64,000 nt of DNA from Chitinibacter bivalviorum (GCF_013403565.1 NZ_CP058627.1:2790001-2854000); one strand, 5' to 3'; numbered from the stretch's first letter, positions 1 to 8,719 are shown. The notes: generated from the sequence alone by a model not told the origin. Numbers and translations: made by a program.

Positions 1-1
1 C

Positions 2-118
2 GATTACCGCGTTGATTACGAATATCGTTCGCAAATTTATACTACAACGATGAATCGCTACCCCGGCGAGCCTGGCTCGCGCTTGCCGGTGCGGGTCATG
101 GTCGAACTCGATGAATAA
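2..118 (+). CDS. C-terminal end of a glycine-zipper-type outer-membrane protein (partial)
   Basis: An open frame enters from the left edge and stops at TAA 116-118, giving 38 residues. The visible end has alternating polar and beta-type residues (YRVDYEYRSQIYTTTM, then RLPVRVMVELDE). This resembles the C-terminal beta domain of 'glycine zipper 2TM' surface lipoproteins, which end in a Tyr-rich stretch and an RVxV strand. The diagnostic glycine zipper would lie outside the window, so the family call is inference; the coding status is well supported by the frame and by the following short gap to the next gene. Confidence 0.55.
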   Translation, partial: DYRVDYEYRSQIYTTTMNRYPGEPGSRLPVRVMVELDE

Positions 119-190
119 CAACTATTTGTGAGACGAGTCTTAGTCTCCAGCGCTGGCTTGCGGGTACAATAAGCAGATTGAAAAAGGATC

Positions 191-433
191 ATGAACATGA
201 AACATCTCATCAAGATCTTCATTTTGGCACTGTGCCTCTGCAGCTCGGTATTTGCCGCGGTAAGCCGCGACGATGCGGCCGAATTGGCACAAAAGAAAAC
301 CAGCGGCGGTAAAGTGCTGTCGGTAGAAAAATTTATGGACGGCAGCAAATCCGTGTGGCGCGTCAAAGTACTGACCAGCGCTGGCGATGTGCGCGCGGTC
401 TTTGTAGATGAAGCCACCGGCACCGTTCACTAA
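191..433 (+). CDS. Secreted PepSY domain protein
   Basis: An 80-residue protein with an N-terminal signal peptide (MNMKHLIKIFILALCLCSS, cleavage likely after VFA near residue 23) followed by one PepSY domain: RDDAAELAQKK, the GGKVLSVEKF turn and the closing strand RVKVLTSAGDVRAVFVDEATG. PepSY domains are small periplasmic modules thought to inhibit peptidases or bind ligands near the envelope. A purine-rich AAAAAGGA lies before ATG 191; ATG 197 is a possible alternative start. It sits 24 bp upstream of a PhoP/OmpR-like response regulator, an arrangement common for PepSY genes linked to two-component systems, so it is probably co-transcribed with them and may be part of the same envelope-stress circuit. 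Confidence 0.85.
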   Translation: MNMKHLIKIFILALCLCSSVFAAVSRDDAAELAQKKTSGGKVLSVEKFMDGSKSVWRVKVLTSAGDVRAVFVDEATGTVH

Positions 434-457
434 GCGAGCGAAGCAAAGGACATCGCG

Positions 458-1135
458 ATGCGCCTGCTGCTGATTGAAGACGAAGCGGCCTTGCGTGAGC
501 CGCTGGCCAAAAAGCTGACGAGCGAGGGCTATCGGGTCGATACGGCTTGCGACGGCGAAGATGGCTTGTATCAAGCCTGTGAATATCCATTTGATCTACT
601 GATTGTCGATCTGGGCTTGCCTAAGCTTAGCGGTGTCAAAGTCATCGAACGCGTCCGAGCAGCGGGTCACACGATGCCGATCCTGATCCTCACCGCTCGC
701 GGCGCGTGGCAGGATAAAGTCATCGGCCTTGAGGCCGGCGCTGACGACTACCTCACCAAACCCTTTGAATACCCCGAATTGGCCGCGCGCGTAATGGCGC
801 TATTGCGTCGCTCGCTCAAAGCGCAACCCGACGGCTTGCAACTGGGGCCGCTGAAAATCGATTTTGCCCGCCAAAGCATCCACAATGCGCAAGGCAAAGT
901 TGAGCTGACCGCATATGAATACCGCTTGCTCGAATATCTGATTCAGCAACGCCCAAATGTGGTGACCAAACAGGCGCTTTCCGATTACCTCTATCCACAC
1001 GATGACGATCGAGACAGCAATGTGATCGAGGTATTGATCGGCCGCCTGCGCCGTAAGCTCGACCCGAGTAGCGAGCTCACGATTATTGAAACCCTACGCG
1101 GCCGTGGTTATCGCTTTGCGCTGGAAAGCGCATGA
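458..1135 (+). CDS. OmpR/PhoP-family response regulator
   Basis: A DNA-binding response regulator of 225 residues. The receiver domain (about 1-115) has the acidic pocket E7-D8, phospho-acceptor D51 in LLIVDLGLPKLSG, T79 and K101 in TKPF. The C-terminal winged-helix domain (about 125-222) carries the usual YEYRLLEYL and RGRGYRF signatures. ATG 458 is preceded by AAAGGACA at a good distance. The partner histidine kinase follows after 94 bp. Together with the PepSY gene upstream they form a PhoP/PhoQ- or PmrA-like envelope-sensing operon; the specific stimulus cannot be read from the sequence. Confidence 0.93.
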   Translation: MRLLLIEDEAALREPLAKKLTSEGYRVDTACDGEDGLYQACEYPFDLLIVDLGLPKLSGVKVIERVRAAGHTMPILILTARGAWQDKVIGLEAGADDYLTKPFEYPELAARVMALLRRSLKAQPDGLQLGPLKIDFARQSIHNAQGKVELTAYEYRLLEYLIQQRPNVVTKQALSDYLYPHDDDRDSNVIEVLIGRLRRKLDPSSELTIIETLRGRGYRFALESA

Positions 1136-1229
1136 AACCGAGCCATCCGCGCGGGAAAGCGCAAAAGAGCGAACCAGTCTGCGTTGGCATACACATGAAA
1201 TTGATCCAATCCGCACGGAAAAACAGCCC

Positions 1230-2552
1230 ATGATTTCGATTCGCGCCCGGCTACATTTAGGTGCCAGCATGGTCATGCTGGCTTTCTTTTGTCTGGCCGC
1301 TTGGGCCGTGCAGGGCATTTACACCAGCCACTTGCAACGCAGCCATTACGAAAGACTGCAAAGCGCGGTGTATATGCTGATCGCAATTACCGAGGTCAAT
1401 GCGCAAGGACATTTGCAGCTACCACCTAGCCTAGCCGAGCCCTTATTATCTGTCCCGCATTCGGGGCTGTATGCGCAAATTAGCAATCCCAGTAAAAATG
1501 AATTTTGGCGTTCGCCCTCCGCGGTCAATCTTGGGCGCTTTCCCACGCCCAACCTGACTACAGGTCAGTGGCTACATCAAGAAGTGCGGCTGAATGAGCG
1601 CAATTACCTGTATAGCGCGTATCAGGTACGCTGGGTGATCGGCGATCAGGCGCAAACAATCAACTTTAGCGTGCTCGAAGATATGCAACGCTATCAGGCG
1701 CAATTGCAGCAGTTTCAGCATGCCTTATGGGGTTGGCTCGCGGCCGCAGCGGTATTTTTATTGCTCGCCCAAGCCTTATTGCTACGCTGGGGGCTAACGC
1801 CACTGACGCAATTAGAGCGCGAATTGGCCGCCATCGAAAACGGTGAGCAAGCACAGGTCAACGGGCTTTACCCACAAGAAATCGCCCCGCTGGCCAGCCG
1901 CCTGAATCGCTTGGTCGAGCAAGAACATGCGCGGCAAAAACGCTATCGCGAGGCGCTCGCCGATCTGGCGCACAGCCTAAAAACCCCGCTGGCGATCTTG
2001 CGTAATGACACACACGATGCCGAGTATGCACAGCGAGTTCAAGAGCAAGTCACGCGCATGGATCATATCGTGCAGCACCAGCTCGGCCGCGCCGCGCTAC
2101 GTGGGCAGGTTGAGCTGGCGCAAGCCATCGCCCTCAAACCCATTGCCGAACGCCTGATTGCATCAATGCAAAAAGTCTACGCCAGCCGCAATCTGACATT
2201 TAGCCTGTATTGCAGCGATGACTTGGCATGGCCCATCGACGAGGGCGACGCATTTGAAATCATCGGCAATCTGCTCGATAACGCGGGTAAATGGGCGCAA
2301 GCTCAAGTTGAGTTACATCTCATCCATTCACATCATCAATTGCAAATCATCGTCGCCGACGACGGCAGCGGCTTTAGCGACACCTGCGCCCCACTGCAAC
2401 GCGGCATCCGCCTCGACGAGCGCGTGGCAGGGCACGGCATCGGGCTTTCGGTCGTCGCCGACATCGTGCAGGCCTATCAAGGCCACATCGAACTCGGCCG
2501 CAGCGCGATGGATGGCGCGAGCGTGACGCTAACACTACCGGAGTTACGCTAA
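1230..2552 (+). CDS. PhoQ-like membrane sensor histidine kinase
   Basis: A sensor kinase of 440 residues when started at ATG 1230. The frame is open upstream to 1086, but that part overlaps the response regulator gene and does not look coding. TM1 is at about 11-32, a periplasmic sensor of about 130 residues follows, TM2 is at about 168-190, then HAMP and HisKA with H248 in DLAHSLKTPLAILRN. The ATPase domain shows the N box (NLLDNAGKWA), G1 (DDGSGF) and G2 (GHGIGLSVV). The LAHSLKTPLA motif and short PDC-like sensor are typical of PhoQ. It would phosphorylate the regulator encoded just upstream. An approximately 50-bp hairpin repeat lies 29 bp past the stop codon. Confidence 0.92.
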   Translation: MISIRARLHLGASMVMLAFFCLAAWAVQGIYTSHLQRSHYERLQSAVYMLIAITEVNAQGHLQLPPSLAEPLLSVPHSGLYAQISNPSKNEFWRSPSAVNLGRFPTPNLTTGQWLHQEVRLNERNYLYSAYQVRWVIGDQAQTINFSVLEDMQRYQAQLQQFQHALWGWLAAAAVFLLLAQALLLRWGLTPLTQLERELAAIENGEQAQVNGLYPQEIAPLASRLNRLVEQEHARQKRYREALADLAHSLKTPLAILRNDTHDAEYAQRVQEQVTRMDHIVQHQLGRAALRGQVELAQAIALKPIAERLIASMQKVYASRNLTFSLYCSDDLAWPIDEGDAFEIIGNLLDNAGKWAQAQVELHLIHSHHQLQIIVADDGSGFSDTCAPLQRGIRLDERVAGHGIGLSVVADIVQAYQGHIELGRSAMDGASVTLTLPELR

Positions 2553-2580
2553 ACACAGCGCAAACCAGCACATACACAAT

Positions 2581-2631
2581 GGGGTATGTCTGCAAAATCA
2601 TTATCATGAAATGGCTTTGCCGATATACCCC
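2581..2631. repeat. About 50-bp GGGTAT/ATACCC hairpin repeat, copy A
   Basis: Begins GGGGTATGTC and ends GATATACCCC, so the ends pair over about 7-8 bp around an AT-rich middle containing AAATC. It is one of four similar elements in this window (others at 11213, 48759, 57742), each placed 6-30 bp after a stop codon. This one follows the histidine kinase gene. Confidence 0.6.
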
Positions 2632-2690
2632 AAAAACCAATCCGCCATTCAGCAAGCTGCTAAAATAAGCGCACCCTCAAGGAGCTCATC

Positions 2691-3503
2691 TTGCCCACTT
2701 ACCGCGAACTCATCCAACACAGCCAGATCGAGCGTTTTGATGCGCAGGTGCTTTTGCTGCATCTCATGCAAAAAAACCGCGCTTGGCTGATTGCGCATGA
2801 TGATGAAGAGGCGAGTGAAGCGGTAGTTGCTGCATTTAGCGCGCTGGCGGCGCGGCGGCTTGAGGGTGAACCGGTGGCATATTTGGTCGGCTCGCGTGAG
2901 TTTTTTGGCCGCGAATTTCGCGTAACGCCATCAGTACTGATCCCACGCCCCGATACCGAATTACTGGTCGAGCTGGCGCTGGAACGCGCCCCCAAAAACG
3001 GCAATATCATTGACCTAGGTACGGGATCGGGCTGTATCCCGATTACGATTAAATTAGAACGCCCCGATTTACAGGTCAGCGCACTTGACCTATCTGGCGA
3101 TGCACTCCTTGTGGCGCAAGCCAACGCCCACACCTTGCAGGCGGAAGTGCGCTTTTTGCAATCGGATTGGTTGAAGGCTGTTGCTGGCGAGTCATTTGAT
3201 CTGATCGTTTCCAATCCGCCGTATATTCATTGCGAAGATGATCACCTCAATCAAGGCGATTTGCGCTTTGAGCCCACGGGCGCACTCACCGATGGCCATG
3301 ATGGCCTACATCACCTCAATACCATCATCGAGCAAGCGCCTGCGCATCTAAAGCAGGGCGCATGGCTGTTGCTGGAGCACGGTTGGGATCAGGGCGAGGC
3401 GTGTCGCGATTTATTGCAGCGGGCCGGTTTTGCCGAAGTAAAAACGTGGCAAGACCTAGGACAAAACGATAGGGTTAGCGGTGGTCGTTGGGCGGCACCA
3501 TAG
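2691..3503 (+). CDS. prmC: Release factor glutamine methyltransferase PrmC (HemK)
   Basis: S-adenosylmethionine-dependent methyltransferase that methylates the Gln of the GGQ motif in peptide release factors RF1 and RF2, in the cytoplasm. The 270-residue length is normal. The N-terminal helical domain (1-75) is followed by the Rossmann fold with the SAM loop DLGTGSGC (about 108-115) and the catalytic NPPY (185-188) that binds the glutamine side chain. The start is TTG 2691, chosen because AAGGAG lies 8 bases before it and the N-terminus fits the family. The 3' end overlaps the convergent gene at 3475 by 29 bp. prfA, the usual neighbour of prmC, is not next to it here. Confidence 0.95.
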   Translation: MPTYRELIQHSQIERFDAQVLLLHLMQKNRAWLIAHDDEEASEAVVAAFSALAARRLEGEPVAYLVGSREFFGREFRVTPSVLIPRPDTELLVELALERAPKNGNIIDLGTGSGCIPITIKLERPDLQVSALDLSGDALLVAQANAHTLQAEVRFLQSDWLKAVAGESFDLIVSNPPYIHCEDDHLNQGDLRFEPTGALTDGHDGLHHLNTIIEQAPAHLKQGAWLLLEHGWDQGEACRDLLQRAGFAEVKTWQDLGQNDRVSGGRWAAP

Positions 3504-3894
3504 GAAAGCCTTGCTCGGCCAACCAGCGCGCGGCATCCGACATTGAGTTACTACGCCGATAATTCACCAATTGGCTGGCCCGCTCGGCCAAGGATTTCAC
3601 AACCAAAGCATGAAAATGCGAGGGCAAGATGTCAGTCACCGCCAGCAAACCGTAGCTGACACATTCTTCAAAAAAGCCCCACCACGCCTCCAATACCTCA
3701 GGTGTGCCGCCTTCCCAATGCGCGGCATTGGTCAACATCGCCCAAGGCTCACCACCACGGGCAAGCCAAGCCGGCATCACCGCGCTACGCAGAGCAATGA
3801 CGGCTTGTTCGTTCCAAAGCCCGCTATAAGTCACAATCAGCACATCGCCTTGCCAGCGCAGTTGAAACTCACCGTGTTGAACCCAGTTTGGCAT
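3475..3894 (-). CDS. Hypothetical protein, possibly STAS/SpoIIAA-like
   Basis: A 139-residue soluble protein with no signal peptide. It starts with a beta hairpin (FQLRWQGDVLIVTYSG), then a long helix rich in Ala and Trp, and ends VNYRRSNSMSDAARWLAEQGF. Short proteins with this 'GDVLIVTYSGLWNEQAV' pattern resemble SpoIIAA/STAS-like anti-sigma antagonist folds, but I cannot name the family with certainty. The gene is convergent with prmC and its last 29 bp overlap the end of prmC. Coding on the minus strand is supported by continuous sense over the whole length and typical codon use. Confidence 0.6.
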   Translation of the reverse strand: MPNWVQHGEFQLRWQGDVLIVTYSGLWNEQAVIALRSAVMPAWLARGGEPWAMLTNAAHWEGGTPEVLEAWWGFFEECVSYGLLAVTDILPSHFHALVVKSLAERASQLVNYRRSNSMSDAARWLAEQGFPMVPPNDHR

Positions 3895-3946
3895 CGTGTT
3901 TCGATTTTCCGAGATTGGTACTGTGTTTTAACCGAATTAAGTCAAT

Positions 3947-3975
3947 TTGACACCCAGTACGCACACCGCAATAGT
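3947..3975 (+). promoter_or_regulatory. Possible sigma-70 promoter of grxD
   Basis: TTGACA at 3947-3952 is followed after 17 bp by AATAGT (3970-3975), four of six matches to the -10 consensus. The leader would be about 60 nt before ATG 4042. The position between the divergent gene at 3894 and grxD fits a promoter. Confidence 0.4.
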
Positions 3976-4041
3976 CTTGCCGCAACACAAGTATCGGCTT
4001 TACAATACCCGAGTAAATTATTCAAGCTTTGTGAGCCTACT

Positions 4042-4359
4042 ATGAGCATTCAAGACACCATCCGCCAACAAGTCACCGACAATGCCGTGATTTTGTATAT
4101 GAAAGGCACACCGACCTTCCCACAGTGCGGCTTTTCAGCTGGCGCAGTACAAATCCTGAAAAATCTGGGCGTGAATTTCGCTGCGGTGAATGTATTGGCT
4201 GACCCAGAAATCCGCCAAGGCATCAAAGAATTTGCCAATTGGCCAACGATTCCTCAGTTGTACGTGAAAGGCGAATTCATCGGCGGTAGCGACATCATGA
4301 AAGAGCTGTACGCTAGCGGTGAATTGGCAGAAATGGTTGCTGACCTGAAAGCTGAATAA
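4042..4359 (+). CDS. grxD: Monothiol glutaredoxin, Grx4 type
   Basis: A 105-residue single-domain glutaredoxin with the CGFS active site (C29-S32), used for binding and handing over [2Fe-2S] clusters together with glutathione. Other family marks are KGTPTFPQCGFS, WPTIPQLYVKGEFIGGSD (the TIPQL cis-proline and GG glutathione-binding motif). ATG 4042 is chosen because the frame upstream (from 3571) is only a shadow of the opposite-strand gene and MSIQDTI is a typical start. A strong terminator follows. The gene appears to be monocistronic. Confidence 0.96.
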   Translation: MSIQDTIRQQVTDNAVILYMKGTPTFPQCGFSAGAVQILKNLGVNFAAVNVLADPEIRQGIKEFANWPTIPQLYVKGEFIGGSDIMKELYASGELAEMVADLKAE

Positions 4360-4376
4360 GCCCCGGCAGCCACAAG

Positions 4377-4413
4377 GAGCGCCTTGACCAGCGGTCAACG
4401 GCGCTCTTTTTTT
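4377..4413 (+). terminator. Rho-independent terminator of grxD
   Basis: Stem GAGCGCC-TTGACC pairs with GGTCAA-GGCGCTC (one bulged C at 4399) around loop AGC, followed by seven T (4407-4413). It ends the grxD transcript. Confidence 0.9.
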
Positions 4414-4428
4414 GACTGCGGTGGCACG

Positions 4429-4905
4429 CTATTCGTCATCATCCTCTTCGGGATGACGCACCATCAAGACGGGAATCTTGGCGTGGTGCAATAGACTCTC
4501 GGCGGTGCTGCCAAAAATCAGATGCATAAAGCCCGAATAGCCGTGCGTGCCCATCACAATCAAATCAGCCCGCAAATGGCTCGCCACTTCGAGCACCGCC
4601 TTGGCGGCATTACCGCCAAATTTCTCCAAAACCCGACTTTCGCACTCTACACCAGCCACCACTGCTTGTTCACTCAGCTCATGCAAATATTGCTTGCTGT
4701 GCGCCACATTGGCTTCGTGTGATTCGCCATAGTCGATGTATTCCATCCCCGGCAGGCCCACCGGCGCTAAAGCGGAGCGAGAAATATCCTCCACATGCAG
4801 CAAAAAGAGGCGAGCTCCGGTGATTTTCGCCAATTTGATCGCTTCTTGAAAAGCGGCCAAGGCGGTCGCGCTCTCATCCATAGGTACGACGATACGTTGA
4901 TACAT
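4429..4905 (-). CDS. Universal stress protein (UspA family)
   Basis: A 158-residue cytoplasmic Usp domain. It begins MYQRIVVPMDESATA and ends with the ATP-binding pattern G-x2-G-x9-G-S/T seen as MGTHGYSGFMHLIFGSTAE, so it is probably of the ATP-binding subtype. The start at 4905 is chosen over the longer frame to 4965 because GGAGGAC lies just ahead of it and family members start at this point. The 20 extra upstream residues do not look like Usp. It is convergent with grxD across the terminator. Confidence 0.93.
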   Translation of the reverse strand: MYQRIVVPMDESATALAAFQEAIKLAKITGARLFLLHVEDISRSALAPVGLPGMEYIDYGESHEANVAHSKQYLHELSEQAVVAGVECESRVLEKFGGNAAKAVLEVASHLRADLIVMGTHGYSGFMHLIFGSTAESLLHHAKIPVLMVRHPEEDDDE

Positions 4906-5225
4906 AATGTCCTCCGATGTCGGCAGACTGAAATAAATAATTGATATCCCCAGTCTAGACCGCAACAGCTAAAACACCTGCGAATTGCCATTTTTCACAC
5001 TACAAACGGAAAAAATGCTGCTTTGGCCCTAAGCGCCGCCCATGCCAAATCCATACCCATGGGTATACGACCAAGACCATTTACCAATAAAGCCCACAGC
5101 CACATACCCACAGTAATTTATCTTGCAACATAATCCGCACTGCCCTTTGAGCAATCGCCAGCCACGGTTTGGCTGTTAAGCCGTAAAATAGCGTCTTATC
5201 TCTATCACCCTGCAGCCGGTTTTTT
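4906..5225. other. Divergent intergenic region with a 14-bp palindrome
   Basis: This 320-bp region separates the divergent usp and radical SAM genes and must hold both promoters. A perfect 14-bp palindrome, ATACCCATGGGTAT, lies at 5053-5066 and could be an operator. I see no small gene or RNA here. Confidence 0.4.
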
Positions 5226-6704
5226 ATGTCGATTATTTTGTCTACGCTCAACGCCCGTTACACGCACGCCTCGCTGGGGCTGCGCTATTTGCTGGCCAAT
5301 ATGGGTGAGTTGCAAGGCGAGACCGAGATTATGGAATTCGTCATCGGCGGGAAAACCACCGAGTTTGCCGAACGACTGCTGGCGAAAAAGCCCAAAATCA
5401 TTGGCTTTGGCGTGTATATCTGGAATGTGGAAGAAACCGCACGCCTCGTGGCGCTGCTGAAACGCGTCGCGCCGGAAGTCAAAATCATCTTGGGTGGGCC
5501 CGAAGTCTCATATGAAACGGCAGAGCAAGCGATTGTCAAAGATGCTGATTTTGTCATTACCGGCTGGGGCGAGGTGACGCTGCCTGAGCTGTGCCGCCAG
5601 ATTTTGAATGGCCCGCAGCCGCTGATGAAAATCCACGTTGGCGTGCAGGCCAAGCTCGACGATTTGGCTCTGCCGTATCAGCTCTATACCGACGATGACA
5701 TTAAAAACCGCACGCTGTATGTCGAAGCATCGAGGGGCTGCCCATTCAAGTGCGAATTTTGCCTATCCGCCTTGGACAAAACTGCGTGGCCGTTTGAGCT
5801 GGAGCGTTTTCTAGCCGAGATGGAAACGCTGTATCAGCGCGGAGCGCGGCTGTTCAAATTTGTAGATCGCACCTTTAACCTCAACATTAAAAGCAGTTTG
5901 CGGATTATGCAGTTTTTTCTCGACAAGATCGCCGCACATCCTGATGACCCGGTTTTTGCGCATTTTGAAGTCGTCCCCGATCATCTACCCGAAGCGCTAC
6001 GCGAGAGCATTTTGAAATTCCCTCCCGGCGCGCTGCAGTTTGAAATCGGGATTCAGAGCTTTAATCCGGCAGTGCAAACGCTGGTTAGCCGCAAACAGAA
6101 TAATGACAAAGCCGCGGACAATATCCGCTGGCTCGTTGAACATAGCCATGCGCACATGCACGTGGATTTAATCGCCGGCTTGCCAGGTGAAACGGTCGAG
6201 AGCTTTGGCGCGGGCTTTGATCAGCTGTACGCGCTGCGCCCACATGAGATTCAATTCGGTATTTTAAAGCGCCTGCGCGGTACGCCCATCATTCGGCATA
6301 CCGATGAATTTGCGCTGAAGTTCGATCCCTTCCCGCCGTATACGATTTTGGCCAATCGCGACATCGACTTCACCACGATGCAGCGTCTGGTACGCTTTGC
6401 GCGCTATTGGGATCTGGTTGCCAACTCGGGGCGTTTTGCCAATACCTTACCCGTGATGTTGGGCGATGCACCGTTTGCGCGCTTTATGGCATTCTCGGAT
6501 TGGATTTACGCCCACACCGACGCCACGCACCGTATTGCTCTGGATCGCTTAGCTAAGCTGGTTTGCATGTGGTTACAGGGCCAGGGTATGAGCAATGAAG
6601 ACGCTGAAGCGCTGATCAATAGCGACTACGCTGGCAAGCAGCCCAAAGTGTCCGACAAAAAAACCAGCGCACCAGCGCGCCAGCAAATGCATTTGGTGCA
6701 ATAA
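5226..6704 (+). CDS. B12-binding-domain radical SAM protein (DUF4080 type)
   Basis: A 492-residue protein with an N-terminal cobalamin-binding-like Rossmann domain (about 1-140; IGFGVYIWNVEET, ILGGPEVSYE) and a radical SAM core whose 4Fe-4S cysteines are C172, C176 and C179 in CPFKCEFC. The classic B12 motif DxHxxG is not present in the N-terminal domain, so cobalamin may not actually bind. The C-terminal part (about 370-460) matches the helical domain of DUF4080 proteins. Its substrate is unknown; relatives include anaerobic magnesium-protoporphyrin cyclase (BchE) and methylthiotransferases. It appears to be a lone gene. No clear ribosome-binding site precedes ATG 5226. Confidence 0.85.
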   Translation: MSIILSTLNARYTHASLGLRYLLANMGELQGETEIMEFVIGGKTTEFAERLLAKKPKIIGFGVYIWNVEETARLVALLKRVAPEVKIILGGPEVSYETAEQAIVKDADFVITGWGEVTLPELCRQILNGPQPLMKIHVGVQAKLDDLALPYQLYTDDDIKNRTLYVEASRGCPFKCEFCLSALDKTAWPFELERFLAEMETLYQRGARLFKFVDRTFNLNIKSSLRIMQFFLDKIAAHPDDPVFAHFEVVPDHLPEALRESILKFPPGALQFEIGIQSFNPAVQTLVSRKQNNDKAADNIRWLVEHSHAHMHVDLIAGLPGETVESFGAGFDQLYALRPHEIQFGILKRLRGTPIIRHTDEFALKFDPFPPYTILANRDIDFTTMQRLVRFARYWDLVANSGRFANTLPVMLGDAPFARFMAFSDWIYAHTDATHRIALDRLAKLVCMWLQGQGMSNEDAEALINSDYAGKQPKVSDKKTSAPARQQMHLVQ

Positions 6705-6827
6705 GCCATCGTCGCATACGGCGCGCCCTTGATGCCAGAGGGCGAAGGCGCGTCGCTGGTAATATTGCCCTCAACGATGAGGTATTCAGGCCGATAGATC
6801 ATAGAACGACAATGAAATCGGCCATCC

Positions 6828-7649
6828 ATGCACCCCATCCAACTTCAGCTCAGTACCATCCTGCCGCAATTGACCCGTAACTCGGCCAATGCGGAGAAAA
6901 AAGCCGGCAATGGGGCAGGCGAACCCAATATCGGTCAGGATATTTTCTCACGCCTCAATGAGCTTAATGCGCAGTCCATACAAAACCGCAAAAGTGCGGC
7001 TCAGGCGCGGATTGCGGAGCTCAAACTGCGGATTGAAAACATGATGCGCTTTGCCAGCATCGGCAAAGGCAACCCGCACATGGTGGTGCAATTAGCCAAA
7101 GAGTTGAAGTCACTCGTCGCACAGTATGGTGGTACTGGCGGCAGTATGATGGCGATGCCGACCGCCAGCGGCACAGCGTCAAGCAGCGAGTCGAGTAATG
7201 CCAGCGAAGACGCCGCCAGCGCCCAAGCGCAGGCGGATGCCGCTCAGGTGGCCGCGCAAGCCAGCGCACAGGCTGCCACCAGCGAAAAAGGCACGACCGA
7301 TGCAGAGAGCACGCCCAATGACAAACCCGATGCCCCAGCCCATCAATTCAACATTGGGCAACAGGGCGGTGACGCGGGCGACAAGGCTTTCTTTGCGGAG
7401 GTCAAAAAACTGAGCAATATGCTGAAACAAATGCTGGCGATGGAAAACCGTAAACTCAAAACCGAAGCCGAGCAGCACGACTTCAAAGTCGCCAAAAATA
7501 GCATCCGCGAGGTGGAAGAAGCCGCCGTCAAAGCCGAGGCCAACGTCGCTGCTGAACACGCCCACGCAGCGCAAGAGGGCGGCGCAATCTACAACGCCAG
7601 CGGTGAAGCCAGTGTGAGTAGCGGCGCTTCCATTTCGATCTTTGCCTGA
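6828..7649 (+). CDS. Hypothetical Ala-rich coiled-coil protein
   Basis: A 273-residue protein with no signal peptide or membrane segment. Residues 45-100 (ELNAQSIQNRKSAAQARIAELKLRIENMMRF) and 185-250 are heptad-like, charged helices; the middle (about 105-170) is a low-complexity Ala/Ser/Gln/Glu linker. It ends in a Gly/Ser-rich tail (GEASVSSGASISIFA) of a kind also seen in bacterial cell-surface or flagella-linked proteins of unknown role. I do not recognise the family. Codon use and continuous sense support it as a real gene. Confidence 0.6.
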   Translation: MHPIQLQLSTILPQLTRNSANAEKKAGNGAGEPNIGQDIFSRLNELNAQSIQNRKSAAQARIAELKLRIENMMRFASIGKGNPHMVVQLAKELKSLVAQYGGTGGSMMAMPTASGTASSSESSNASEDAASAQAQADAAQVAAQASAQAATSEKGTTDAESTPNDKPDAPAHQFNIGQQGGDAGDKAFFAEVKKLSNMLKQMLAMENRKLKTEAEQHDFKVAKNSIREVEEAAVKAEANVAAEHAHAAQEGGAIYNASGEASVSSGASISIFA

Positions 7650-7776
7650 TCCGGCACGCGTATTTTGCCGTCAGCCTAGCCTTGGGCTATGCTGGGAAAT
7701 GACAGCTAATCTGGGATTGAGCAGAAATTTGACTGTCTTTTAGGCTAATCGCCTTCACGATCGGGAAATCCAATTT

Positions 7777-8352
7777 ATGTTCAAAGCCCTTTTTGTCACC
7801 ACGAGCTTACTGTGTGGACTTGCAGTTCAAACTGCCAGTGCAGCAGCCCCTACAGCAGCGCAAGTCGAACAACAGCGCCAAGAAATTCGCAAGAACACGC
7901 AAACTATTCTTGCCGATCTCTATCGGGTCAGCCCCAATGCCAAAAAAGCCATCTCTTCGGCGGCTGGATATGCGGTATTTAGCAATTTCGGCATGAAGAT
8001 ACTTTTTGCCGGCGGCGGCTCAGGCACTGGTCTGGCGGTCAACAATAGTGACCGCAAAGAAACCTTTATGAAAATGCTTGAAGTGCAAGCGGGTCTGGGC
8101 TTTGGCGTGAAATCATTTCGTGTGATTTTTGTATTTGAAAATAGCAAAGTGCTCAATGAATTTATCAACTCGGGCTGGAGCTTTAGCGGGCAGGGGACTG
8201 CCGCCGCCAAAAATGGCACAACGGGTGTGAGCTATCAGGGCGCGGTTTCGGTGAGCCCGGGCGTGTGGATGTACCAACTCACCGACAAGGGTCTGGCTTT
8301 GGAGCTGACGGGTAAAGGCACTAAATACTACAAAAATGATGAGCTTAATTAA
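7777..8352 (+). CDS. SYLF (YSC84-like) lipid-binding protein, exported
   Basis: A 191-residue protein with a signal peptide (MFKALFVTTSLLCGLAVQTASA, about 22 residues) followed by a SYLF/YSC84 domain: VSPNAKKAISSAAGYAVF, the GGGSGTGLAV loop and FENSKVLNEFINSGW. Eukaryotic SYLF domains bind phosphoinositides; the bacterial proteins are periplasmic and their role is not settled. The gene stands alone, with a 265-bp MITE-like element about 100 bp downstream. Confidence 0.88.
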   Translation: MFKALFVTTSLLCGLAVQTASAAAPTAAQVEQQRQEIRKNTQTILADLYRVSPNAKKAISSAAGYAVFSNFGMKILFAGGGSGTGLAVNNSDRKETFMKMLEVQAGLGFGVKSFRVIFVFENSKVLNEFINSGWSFSGQGTAAAKNGTTGVSYQGAVSVSPGVWMYQLTDKGLALELTGKGTKYYKNDELN

Positions 8353-8450
8353 GCCTCTTGCCGCTTGCGACAACTAGATGGCACAAGCCCACTGGCCAAC
8401 GGTGCGCAAAAACACGGCACGGTTGGTCGAGCGGGGAGTATCATTCCACT

Positions 8451-8717
8451 AGGGTCTGTTGACGTTTGGTTTACAGATCGCGTTTGTGCTGATTTTGACC
8501 TGAAACTAGGCGCAAAAACCGTAACATAGTCATTCTATGCAAGGTTTTTGCAACGCAGGGTCAGGTCAAAAGCAGCCAAACCCGGAGGGCTGGGCGATTT
8601 TTGCGATGACTCTGTGTTATAGCTCGCTTGCATAGAATGCTATGCTGCGCAATCTACGCCTTGATTCATCGCAAAACCCGCTTCAGCGCGACTGGAAACC
8701 AAACGCCAACAGACCCT
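8451..8717. mobile_element. MITE-like element with 22-bp terminal inverted repeats at a TA site
   Basis: The left end reads AGGGTCTGTTGACGTTTGGT and the right end is its reverse complement with one mismatch (G for A). TA lies at both outer borders, as for a TA target duplication. Inside are two further perfect inverted pairs: TTTTGACCTGA (8493-8503) with 8561-8571, and CATTCTATGCAA (8531-8542) with 8628-8639. There is no reading frame for a transposase, so this is a non-autonomous foldback or MITE element, possibly of an IS630 or IS5 relative. Confidence 0.65.
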
Positions 8718-8719
8718 AA

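Noticed and set aside
2592-2612. Fur-box-like AAATCATTATCATGAAAT in repeat copy A
   Set aside because: It matches only half of the Fur palindrome and is the AT-rich loop of the hairpin repeat.
7179-7574. Minus-strand frame of 131 residues
   Set aside because: Shadow of the Ala-rich coiled-coil gene on the plus strand.
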